A model generated the notes under the pieces. The model made no database searches. It worked only from the letters and a program-made list of their open reading frames with translations, and was not told the origin of the DNA. From NCBI GenBank assembly GCA_910579515.1, contig CAJTUV010000018.1:1-64000 (forward strand): DNA of 64,000 nt, in the 5' to 3' direction. Positions 16,717-24,037 of this stretch are shown one piece after another. The first letter of the stretch is position 1. Every line of letters starts with the position of its first letter. The translations under genes were made by a program, and so were the position numbers. Origin of the DNA: an uncultured Hungatella sp. (lineage in GTDB: Bacteria > Bacillota > Clostridia > Lachnospirales > Lachnospiraceae).

Positions 16717-17478
16717 ATGAAGTTAAACCGAACAACCCAGCGAACTGTTGAAATACTGAAATTGGTGTCCAAAAATCCAGAGGGTATTACCCTGGATGAT
16801 ATCTGCGGTCATTTATCGCTTCCGAAAACCAGCGCCTATGATATTGTGACTACCTTGGTCAATATGGGTATGATTCATGTGACTAAGGGACAGAAGCAGA
16901 TTTATACCATAGGCCTGACAGCTTATCGCATTGGAATCAATTATACCAACAATCTGGATTTCCTTGGTATTATTGAACCGGAGCTTAAGGCGTTTTCAAA
17001 GGAAGTGGGAAAGACAGTGTTTTTTGGGGTCCGGTCTGACCATGAGGTGGTATATATCTGTAAGTTTGAGCCGGAAAATCCGATTATTACCACGGCCACT
17101 GTAGGGACAAAAAACCCTATGTACTGTACTTCCTTAGGAAAGGCGATTTTGGCTTATACACAGGAGGAAGCCAGACAGCAGATTTTGGGCCGCATAAAGT
17201 TTCGCAAAAAGACGGAGAGAACTGTCACGTCTGTGGAAGAACTGGAGAAGGAATTAAATCGTGTCAGGGAAAGGGGGTTTGCTTTAGACGCCAGGGAGAT
17301 GGAAGAGCATATGGAGTGTGTGGGCGCTCCTGTGTTTGGGTCTGATGGAAGTATTTTAGGGGCAATCAGTGTGTCCAGTCTGTACAAGCCCACAGAGGAC
17401 TACGAGGCCCTGGGACAGATTGTCCATAAGAAGGCCGAAGAAGTGTCAAAATTATTGGGTTTTTTGGGAAAAATATAA
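16717..17478 (+). CDS. IclR-family regulator (KdgR-like)
   Basis: A 253-residue regulator: an N-terminal winged helix at about residues 8-65 ('GITLDDICGHLSLPKTSAYDIV') and a C-terminal IclR effector domain ('TSLGKAILAY', 'RERGFALDAREMEEHMECVGAPVF'). It sits directly before the KDG kinase and aldolase genes and is probably their repressor, with KDG the likely effector as in KdgR proteins (inferred). An in-frame GTG at 16690 exists but has no ribosome site; the ATG at 16717 begins at the family's normal N-terminus with a somewhat distant AAAGGA. Confidence 0.88.
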   Translation: MKLNRTTQRTVEILKLVSKNPEGITLDDICGHLSLPKTSAYDIVTTLVNMGMIHVTKGQKQIYTIGLTAYRIGINYTNNLDFLGIIEPELKAFSKEVGKTVFFGVRSDHEVVYICKFEPENPIITTATVGTKNPMYCTSLGKAILAYTQEEARQQILGRIKFRKKTERTVTSVEELEKELNRVRERGFALDAREMEEHMECVGAPVFGSDGSILGAISVSSLYKPTEDYEALGQIVHKKAEEVSKLLGFLGKI

Positions 17479-17487
17479 GGTTCCCAT

Positions 17488-17516
17488 TGACAAATCTCAT
17501 GGAAGGGATTACAATT
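17488..17516 (+). promoter_or_regulatory. Promoter of kdgA-kdgK operon
   Basis: Perfect TTGACA (17488-17493), 17-bp spacer, TACAAT (17511-17516). Predicted start near 17523. Confidence 0.8.
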
Positions 17517-17529
17517 TTTGTATAATAAT

Positions 17530-17558
17530 CGTGTTTACGAAAAAGAATCGTATATACG
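17530..17558. promoter_or_regulatory. Candidate repressor operator pair before kdgA
   Basis: CGTGTTTACG (17530-17539) and the perfect palindrome CGTATATACG (17549-17558) lie 19 bases apart, centre to centre, just after the predicted transcription start. The position suits a repressor such as the adjacent IclR protein. Confidence 0.55.
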
Positions 17559-17582
17559 AATATAGAGAAGGAGAGAAGAATC

Positions 17583-18233
17583 ATGAAAAAAGAACAGGTA
17601 TTAACCAGGTTAAAAGAAGACTGTCTCGTTGCTGTAGTTCGTGCCAAGAATTTAGAGCAGGGTGAGAAAGTGGTGGATGCCATTATCGAAGGCGGAATCA
17701 ATTTCATCGAAATCACCATGACCATGGATGAGGGAAATCCGGTAGAGTTTATCGCAGCTATGGCGAATAAGTATAAAGACAACGACAAGGTAGTCATCGG
17801 TGCAGGTACTGTTCTGGATCCGGAGACTGCAAGACAGGTGATTTTAGCAGGCGCTAACTATGTGGTAAGCCCAGGACTGAATGTAGATACCATCAGACTG
17901 TGCAACCGTTACAGAGTTCCTATGCTTCCAGGTGTTATGACTCCTACAGAGGCGATTACCGCTATGGAAGCCGGATGTGATATCATCAAAGTCTTCCCAG
18001 GCAATATTGTAGGACCGGCTGCTATCAGCTCCTTCAAAGGCCCGTTGCCACAGGGTGAGTTTATGCCTTCAGGCGGCGTTGATGTAGACAATGTAGACAA
18101 ATGGCTGAAAGCAGGCGCATACGCAGTGGGAACTGGCTCCAGTTTGACCAAGGGCGCAAAGACCGGCGATTTCGCAGCAGTGACCGCAAAGGCAAAGGAA
18201 TTTGTGGAGGCTGTAGCGGCAGCACGCAAATAG
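17583..18233 (+). CDS. kdgA: KDPG/KHG aldolase
   Basis: A 216-residue class I aldolase that splits 2-keto-3-deoxy-6-phosphogluconate into pyruvate and glyceraldehyde 3-phosphate. The Schiff-base lysine is Lys136 in 'DIIKVFPG', and Glu43 in 'NFIEITMT' is the catalytic acid/base residue. 'VVIGAGTVLD' and 'FMPSGGVD' are the phosphate-binding parts. SD AAGGAGAG. First gene of the operon, followed 34 bases later by the KDG kinase. Confidence 0.96.
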   Translation: MKKEQVLTRLKEDCLVAVVRAKNLEQGEKVVDAIIEGGINFIEITMTMDEGNPVEFIAAMANKYKDNDKVVIGAGTVLDPETARQVILAGANYVVSPGLNVDTIRLCNRYRVPMLPGVMTPTEAITAMEAGCDIIKVFPGNIVGPAAISSFKGPLPQGEFMPSGGVDVDNVDKWLKAGAYAVGTGSSLTKGAKTGDFAAVTAKAKEFVEAVAAARK

Positions 18234-18267
18234 AGTAGAAAATCATTAAACAAGGAGATTAAAGAAG

Positions 18268-19299
18268 ATGGCAAAGATTGTAACCATGGGCGAGATCATG
18301 TTAAGATTGTCTACCCCCAACAACGAAAAATTTATCCAGGCTGACGAGTTTGATATCAACTACGGCGGCGGCGAGGCGAACGTAGCGGTTTCTTTGGCAA
18401 ACTATGGTCATGAGGCGGAGTTTGTGACAGCAGTTCCGGCTAACCCGATCGGCGAGTGCGCAGTTGCTGCTTTAAGAAAATATAATGTAGGGACCAAGCA
18501 TATTGCAAGAAGCGGCGAGAGACTGGGCATCTATTATCTGGAGACTGGTTCTGCCATGAGAGCTTCCAATGTGGTTTATGACAGAGCTCACAGCTCTATT
18601 TCCACAGCAAAACCAGAGGAGTTTAATTTTGACGAGATTTTTGAGGGAGCGGACTGGTTCCATTTCACAGGCATCACTCCGGCTGTCAGCGATGCTGCCA
18701 TTGAACTGACAGAGGCTGCTTTAAAGGCGGCTAAAGCGCATAATGTGACCGTGTCTGTTGATTTAAACTTCCGTAAGAAATTATGGTCTTCCGAGAAGGC
18801 TCAGAAGGTTATGACGAATCTGATGCAGTATGTGGACGTGTGCATCGGCAATGAGGAGGATGCAGAGAAGGTTCTAGGCTTTAAGCCAGGCAACACAGAT
18901 GTGACCTCTGGAGAGCTGGAGTTAGCCGGATATGTGGACATTTTCAATCAGATGGCGGATAAGTTTGGTTTTCAGTACATTATCAGCTCATTGAGAGAGA
19001 GCCACAGTGCTTCTGATAACGGCTGGTCTGCATGTATTATGGATGGAAAAACCAGAGAATTTTATCATTCCAGAAAGTACCATATCACTCCTATTGTTGA
19101 CCGTGTAGGCGGCGGCGACTCCTTTGCTGCAGGCCTTATCTGTGGTCTGGCAGACAAAAAGGATATGAAGGCTGCTCTGGAGTACGCAGTGGCTGCGTCT
19201 GCTTTGAAACATACCATTCCAGGCGACTTTAACCTGGTAACCCGTGCAGATGTTGAGAATCTGGCAGGCGGCGACGGTTCAGGACGGGTGCAGAGATAA
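18268..19299 (+). CDS. kdgK: 2-keto-3-deoxygluconate kinase, PfkB family
   Basis: A 343-residue ribokinase-fold sugar kinase that phosphorylates KDG to KDPG with ATP. The N-terminal 'YGGGEANVAVSLANYGHEAEF' is the substrate-binding signature, 'VSVDLNFRKKLW' is typical of KDG kinases, and 'VDRVGGGDSFAAGLI' carries the catalytic aspartate. Together with UxuA and KdgA it completes mannonate breakdown. SD AAGGAG. A terminator follows its stop. Confidence 0.93.
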   Translation: MAKIVTMGEIMLRLSTPNNEKFIQADEFDINYGGGEANVAVSLANYGHEAEFVTAVPANPIGECAVAALRKYNVGTKHIARSGERLGIYYLETGSAMRASNVVYDRAHSSISTAKPEEFNFDEIFEGADWFHFTGITPAVSDAAIELTEAALKAAKAHNVTVSVDLNFRKKLWSSEKAQKVMTNLMQYVDVCIGNEEDAEKVLGFKPGNTDVTSGELELAGYVDIFNQMADKFGFQYIISSLRESHSASDNGWSACIMDGKTREFYHSRKYHITPIVDRVGGGDSFAAGLICGLADKKDMKAALEYAVAASALKHTIPGDFNLVTRADVENLAGGDGSGRVQR

Positions 19300-19317
19300 G
19301 GAATCGACGATAGATCA

Positions 19318-19367
19318 CAAAAAGGACAGCTCTTATGCTCAAAAGAACATTGGAACTGTCCTTTTCA
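19318..19367 (+). terminator. Terminator between the two sugar kinase genes
   Basis: AAAGGACAG (19321-19329) pairs with CTGTCCTTT (19356-19364) and is followed by TTTTC. The hairpin overlaps an in-frame upstream start of the next gene, which argues that translation really begins at 19386. Confidence 0.8.
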
Positions 19368-19385
19368 GTAATGGGGGAGATTGTA

Positions 19386-20414
19386 ATGGATGAGAAACGG
19401 AATTTTGACTTGTTAACCTTGGGACAGCTGCTGCTTCGTCTTTCTCCGCCAGGCAATGAGCGGCTGGTGCGGGGAGATACCTTTATGAAGCAGGTTGGTG
19501 GAGCAGAGTTAAATGTGGCTGTGGGAGTAGCGCTCCTTGGCCTTCATGTAGGAATTATTTCCAAACTGCCCTCTCATGATATGGGCAGATTTATGAAGAG
19601 CAAGATTCGATCCTATGGGGTCAGCGACGATTTTTTCTTATATGACAATTCGCCGTCTGCCAGAGTGGGAATCTATTATTATGAGTATGGGGCATATCCC
19701 AGGAAACCGAAGGTTATCTACGACAGAGCGAACAGCTCTTTCTATTCTCTGAATATTGATGAGATTCCAACACAAGCGTACACTGCAGCCAGATGTTTCC
19801 ATACCAGCGGGATTACTCTGGCTTTAAACCAGAAGCTTAGGGATACTACCGTAGAGATGATTAAGCGGTTTAAGGAAGCCGGTACTTTGGTTTCGTTTGA
19901 TGTGAACTTCAGAGGGAATCTGTGGACAGGAGAGGAGGCCAGGGGGTGCATTGAGAAAATTCTTCCCTATGTGGATATTTTCTTCTGCTCTGAGGATACG
20001 GCCAGATTGACTTTTAAAAAGAGCGGCACAGCCAGGGAGATGATGAAGAGCTTTACAGAGGATTATCCGATTTCGATTGTGGCGTCTACGCAGAGAGTGG
20101 TTCACAGTCCAAAGCGTCATACCTTTGGATCTGTAATGTACGATGCCAAGAAGGATCAGTACTATGAGGAGGAGCCATACAGGGACATTGATGTGGTGGA
20201 TCGAATTGGAAGCGGAGACGCCTATATTTCTGGCGCGCTCTATGGGCTTTTAAACAATGATTTTGACTGTGCTAAAGCGATTCAGTACGGCAACGCCACC
20301 AGTGCAGTAAAGAATACCATCCCTGGAGATCTCCCGTCTTCTGACTTGGAGGAGATAGAGACCATTATCAAGGCTCACAACCACGTGGGACCTCAAAGCG
20401 AGATGGCCAGATAA
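19386..20414 (+). CDS. Second PfkB-family sugar kinase (KdgK paralogue)
   Basis: A 342-residue kinase related to the preceding KdgK: 'QVGGAELNVAVGVALLGLHVGI' near the N-terminus, 'VSFDVNFRGNLWTGEEA', and 'VDRIGSGDAYISGALYGLL' with the catalytic aspartate. It may phosphorylate a related keto-deoxy sugar (for example from a different uronic acid) or be a redundant KDG kinase. It has GGGGGAG eight bases before the ATG. Its separation from kdgK by a terminator suggests lower or separately controlled expression. Substrate not determinable. Confidence 0.88.
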   Translation: MDEKRNFDLLTLGQLLLRLSPPGNERLVRGDTFMKQVGGAELNVAVGVALLGLHVGIISKLPSHDMGRFMKSKIRSYGVSDDFFLYDNSPSARVGIYYYEYGAYPRKPKVIYDRANSSFYSLNIDEIPTQAYTAARCFHTSGITLALNQKLRDTTVEMIKRFKEAGTLVSFDVNFRGNLWTGEEARGCIEKILPYVDIFFCSEDTARLTFKKSGTAREMMKSFTEDYPISIVASTQRVVHSPKRHTFGSVMYDAKKDQYYEEEPYRDIDVVDRIGSGDAYISGALYGLLNNDFDCAKAIQYGNATSAVKNTIPGDLPSSDLEEIETIIKAHNHVGPQSEMAR

Positions 20415-20496
20415 GAGGAAGAAGCGCATAACCTGGAAGGGGCAGGAGGATTGAGGGCCTGCCTGGATGAGAAAAAAGAAAATTGGGGGTAATGTA

Positions 20497-21732
20497 ATGG
20501 CAGATTTAAAAGGAAATGTAATCGTCGGCCAGTCCGGCGGACCGACTGCGGTGATTAACGCCAGTTTGGCAGGGGTTTTTAAGACGGCGAGAGACAGGGG
20601 AGCGAAAAAGGTTTACGGTATGCTTCATGGCATCCGGGGACTTTTGGAGGAGAAATATGTAGATTTGTCTCAGCACATTAAAAGTGATTTGGATATTGAT
20701 CTGTTAAAGAGAACTCCTTCTTCTTTCCTGGGTTCCTGTCGGTTTAAGCTGCCTGAGATTAAGGATGACACAGAGATTTATGACAGAATCTTTGGAATAC
20801 TGGACAAACTGGAGGTGGAGTATTTCTTCTATATCGGTGGAAACGACTCTATGGACACTATCAAGAAATTGTCCGATTATGCGATTTTAAATGGAAGCAA
20901 GATTCGGTTTATGGGCGTTCCCAAGACCATTGACAATGATTTGGCTGTGACGGACCATACGCCTGGATTTGGAAGCGCGGCCAAGTACATAGCCTCCATC
21001 ACGAAAGAAGTAATTCGCGACGGTTTGGTGTATGGAACAAAGAGTGTGACTATTTTGGAAATCATGGGAAGAAACGCAGGATGGCTGACCGGAGCGGCGG
21101 CTCTTGCCAAGGGCGAGGACTGCGAGGGACCGGATATGCTGTTTTTGCCGGAGATTACCTTTGATGTGGACAAGTTCATGAGAAAGGTTGGAGAGCTCCA
21201 GGAGAAGAAGGGCTCTGTGGTGGTGGCTGTCTCTGAAGGCGTTAAGGTGGCGGACGGACGGTATGTCTGTGAATTGACGGACAATATTGATTTTGTGGAT
21301 GCTTTCGGACACCGTCAGCTGACAGGTACGGCCCGCTACCTGGCCGAGAAGATTTCCAGGGAAGTGGGATGCAAGACCAGAGCCATTGAGTTTAACTCTC
21401 TCCAAAGATGCGCTTCCCATATTGTAGGCCGTGTGGATATTACAGAGGCTTTCCAGGTAGGCGGTGCTGCCGTTAAGGCTGCATTTGAGGGAGAAACGGG
21501 GCAGATGATTATCTTAAAAAGGGTTTCTGATGATCCGTATCTATGTGTCACAGACCTTTATGATGTGCACAAGATTGCCAATGTGGAGAAGAAGGTTCCA
21601 CTAGAGTGGATTAATGAGGACGGCGATTATGTGACGCCGGAGTTTATCAATTACGTCCGCCCGTTGATTCAGGCAGAACTGACGCCTATGATGGTGGACG
21701 GACTGCCAAGGCATCTGCGGCTGGAGGATTAA
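20497..21732 (+). CDS. pfp: PPi-type 6-phosphofructokinase
   Basis: A 411-residue phosphofructokinase. The two positions that set phosphoryl donor choice are Asp117 in 'GGNDS' (residues 114-118; ATP enzymes have GGDG) and Lys143 in 'PKTIDND' (ATP enzymes have PGTIDND), so pyrophosphate is the predicted donor, as in many Clostridia. The asparagine in GGND instead of GGDD is a variation worth noting. 'GSAAKY', 'ILEIMGRNAGWL' and 'LPEITF' are typical. Start at 20497 after TTGGGGGT; an upstream in-frame ATG at 20467 has no ribosome site. Confidence 0.92.
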   Translation: MADLKGNVIVGQSGGPTAVINASLAGVFKTARDRGAKKVYGMLHGIRGLLEEKYVDLSQHIKSDLDIDLLKRTPSSFLGSCRFKLPEIKDDTEIYDRIFGILDKLEVEYFFYIGGNDSMDTIKKLSDYAILNGSKIRFMGVPKTIDNDLAVTDHTPGFGSAAKYIASITKEVIRDGLVYGTKSVTILEIMGRNAGWLTGAAALAKGEDCEGPDMLFLPEITFDVDKFMRKVGELQEKKGSVVVAVSEGVKVADGRYVCELTDNIDFVDAFGHRQLTGTARYLAEKISREVGCKTRAIEFNSLQRCASHIVGRVDITEAFQVGGAAVKAAFEGETGQMIILKRVSDDPYLCVTDLYDVHKIANVEKKVPLEWINEDGDYVTPEFINYVRPLIQAELTPMMVDGLPRHLRLED

Positions 21733-21751
21733 GTAGAAAGAAGGACAATAC

Positions 21752-22864
21752 ATGCAGTATCGTACATTTGGAAACACTGGAGTGGAAGTTTCTGCTTTGG
21801 GATTTGGCACCATGCGTCTGCCTCTTTTAGAGGATGGGGTTACAGTAGATGAAAAGGAGGCTGTTGCCATAATCCGCAGGGCTATCGATGCGGGGGTAAA
21901 CTATGTGGATACCGCCTATCCTTACCACAACGGCGCCAGTGAGCTGGTGCTGGGAAAGGCTCTTTTGGACGGGTATCGGGATAAGGTTTATGTGGCGGAT
22001 AAGAGTCCTATGTGGAAGCTGGAAAAAGAAGAGGATTTCGACGCCATTTTGGAGGAACAGCTTCAGAAATTAAAGACAGACCACATTGATTTTTATCTCC
22101 TTCACGCTCTGAACCGGGAGCGGTTTGAGGAGAAGGTGAAAAAGTTTCATCTTCTGGATCATATGAAAGCGGCAAGAGAGGCTGGGAAGATTCGATATCT
22201 TGGTTTTTCCTTCCATGATGATCTGGAGACGTTTAAGGAGATTGTGGACTATACAAAGGACTGGGATTTCTGTCAGATTCAGTACAATTATATTAATCTG
22301 GATTATCAGGCGGGGCAGGAAGGACTCCACTATGCGGCGGACAGAGGATTAGCGGTCGTGGTCATGGAGCCGCTTCTTGGCGGAAGACTGGCCAATTTAT
22401 CCAGTCATGTGGCAAAGTTGTTTTCTAAAGAGAAAACTCCGGTGGAGCACGCCCTGGATTTTCTGTGGAATCAGAAAGAGGTAAGCCTGCTTTTGAGCGG
22501 CATGGGAGCAGAGCAGCAGGTACTGGACAATCTGGCCTATGCAGACAGAAGCAGCGTGGGCATGCTCAAAGAAGAGGAGCTTAAGGTCTATAAAGAGGCA
22601 AAGGAAATCTATGATAGGATGTCTATGGTGGATTGTACAGGATGTGCCTACTGTATGCCGTGCCCCTTTGGACTGAATATTCCAGAGCTCTTTAAGGCGT
22701 ATAATCTTTATGGGGTTTATGGGAAGGACAGAGGAAAAGCAGAGTATGAGAAGCAGAATGTCCGTTCAGACCAGTGTCGGAGCTGTCATCACTGCGAGAA
22801 GGTCTGCCCTCAGAATATTGAGATCAGTCAGGTAATGAAACGGATCGCAGGGGTCTTTTCATAA
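21752..22864 (+). CDS. Aldo/keto reductase with C-terminal Fe-S motifs
   Basis: A 370-residue protein with an N-terminal (beta/alpha)8 aldo/keto reductase domain to about residue 280; 'VDTAYPYHNGASE' holds Asp53 and the catalytic Tyr56, and 'KSPMWKL' the lysine. The C-terminal 90 residues carry ferredoxin-like cysteine clusters 'CTGCAYCMPCPFG' and 'CRSCHHCEKVCPQ', expected to bind [4Fe-4S] centres. Such fused enzymes are common in anaerobes, and the electron partner is unknown. It is 19 bases after pfp and likely co-transcribed. Confidence 0.92.
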   Translation: MQYRTFGNTGVEVSALGFGTMRLPLLEDGVTVDEKEAVAIIRRAIDAGVNYVDTAYPYHNGASELVLGKALLDGYRDKVYVADKSPMWKLEKEEDFDAILEEQLQKLKTDHIDFYLLHALNRERFEEKVKKFHLLDHMKAAREAGKIRYLGFSFHDDLETFKEIVDYTKDWDFCQIQYNYINLDYQAGQEGLHYAADRGLAVVVMEPLLGGRLANLSSHVAKLFSKEKTPVEHALDFLWNQKEVSLLLSGMGAEQQVLDNLAYADRSSVGMLKEEELKVYKEAKEIYDRMSMVDCTGCAYCMPCPFGLNIPELFKAYNLYGVYGKDRGKAEYEKQNVRSDQCRSCHHCEKVCPQNIEISQVMKRIAGVFS

Positions 22865-22889
22865 GGCGGCATGTATGAAAATTAAAATG

Positions 22890-22926
22890 GGAAGAAGGCC
22901 GAAAGGCTTTCTTCCTGTTATGCTTT
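22890..22926 (+). terminator. Terminator after aldo/keto reductase
   Basis: GGAAGAAGGCC (22890-22900), GAAA tetraloop and GGCTTTCTTCC (22905-22915) form an 11-bp stem with one G-U pair. The tail is TGTTATGCTTTT. Confidence 0.75.
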
Positions 22927-22981
22927 TAACAACTGGGAAAACACGTTTGGGACTTAATATCAAGAAAGGAGCGGTAGATGT

Positions 22982-24037
22982 ATGGAGCAGAGATTGGAGG
23001 GGAAGGCGTCAGGAAGCAGAAATTCTTCTTTGGATTTTATAAGAGTCATGTCTATGTTTTTTGTAATAGCAGTGCACACGTCTCCTAAACCGTTATCCTG
23101 GAGTCCCACGTTTCTTACTGCGTTTCAAATGCTTCTTTTGACATGCAACAGTAATTTTTATATGATGAGCGGAGAGTTGAATTTACAGAAACGATTTGAA
23201 GGGCCAAAGGATTATAAAGATTATTATGTAAATAAAGGAATTTCCATTCTGTTTCCCTATTTGGCTGTAACTTTTTTTCTGACTCTGTGGTCTATGGTTA
23301 TGGATGGAAACTCTTTTTCTTTTCTGTCCTATGGAAAAAGAGTATATGTGGATTTGATGGAAAAGAACGGGGTGACTCATATGTGGTTTATGTACCCGCT
23401 TATGGGGATGCTTCTTTCGGTCCCTTTTTTGTCAAAAATGCTTCATTCTATGAAGGAGTATGAGCTTCACCTCATGTTTGGCCTTGGCATTTGCTGGGGG
23501 ATTGTCAGAGTTTATCTCACAGAGGACTTAGGCGTGGGGTTTGGCTACAGTCATTGGCTGCTGGATAGCTGGCTTCTGACTTTCTTTGCGGGATATTACA
23601 GCAGCAGGGTCATAACCCAGAAGAATAAGAGAATGTGGTATTATTTGGGCCTGGCATGTTTGGCGATTAATCTTTTGGCCAGCTGTCTGATTCCTGAACA
23701 CTATAAATTTTCTACAGATCTAGCCCCTGCCTTTGTCATCTTTGTCATGACCTTTTATGTATTTTTGAAAAATGAGGTGAGGATTACCCATCCGCTGTCT
23801 CAGAAAATTTTGTTGTTTTTGTCAAAATACTCTTTTGTAATTTACCTGATTCATTACCATGTGATTTCGTATATTACGCTGCGTATTGTGGAAGTTCAAA
23901 GCCCTGTGGTTTCGTTTTTCTCTGGCATTGGAGTGACCTTTTTGGTCTCTTTGGTCCTGGCAGTGATTCTTCATGTGTGTTTTTTGAATCCTGTACAAAA
24001 ATGGCTGCGGGGAGTTTACACCCGCAGCATAAGATAG
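22982..24037 (+). CDS. Acyltransferase-3 family membrane protein (first)
   Basis: A 351-residue polytopic protein with about ten hydrophobic helices. The N-terminus 'SSLDFIRVMSMFFVIAVH' has the family signature including the catalytic-type histidine; 'THMWFMYPLMGMLL' and the late 'YSFVIYLIHYHVI' are also typical of the OafA/WecH-like acyltransferase-3 group that O-acylates cell-surface polymers or small molecules. SD AAAGGAGCGG. Its 3' end overlaps the convergent gene at 24016 by 22 bases, where GCTGCGGG/CCCGCAGC forms a hairpin serving both directions. Confidence 0.88.
   Translation: MEQRLEGKASGSRNSSLDFIRVMSMFFVIAVHTSPKPLSWSPTFLTAFQMLLLTCNSNFYMMSGELNLQKRFEGPKDYKDYYVNKGISILFPYLAVTFFLTLWSMVMDGNSFSFLSYGKRVYVDLMEKNGVTHMWFMYPLMGMLLSVPFLSKMLHSMKEYELHLMFGLGICWGIVRVYLTEDLGVGFGYSHWLLDSWLLTFFAGYYSSRVITQKNKRMWYYLGLACLAINLLASCLIPEHYKFSTDLAPAFVIFVMTFYVFLKNEVRITHPLSQKILLFLSKYSFVIYLIHYHVISYITLRIVEVQSPVVSFFSGIGVTFLVSLVLAVILHVCFLNPVQKWLRGVYTRSIR

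Noticed and set aside
19335..19385. Upstream ATG start for the second sugar kinase
   Set aside because: It lies within the terminator hairpin and the true N-terminus and ribosome site are at 19386.
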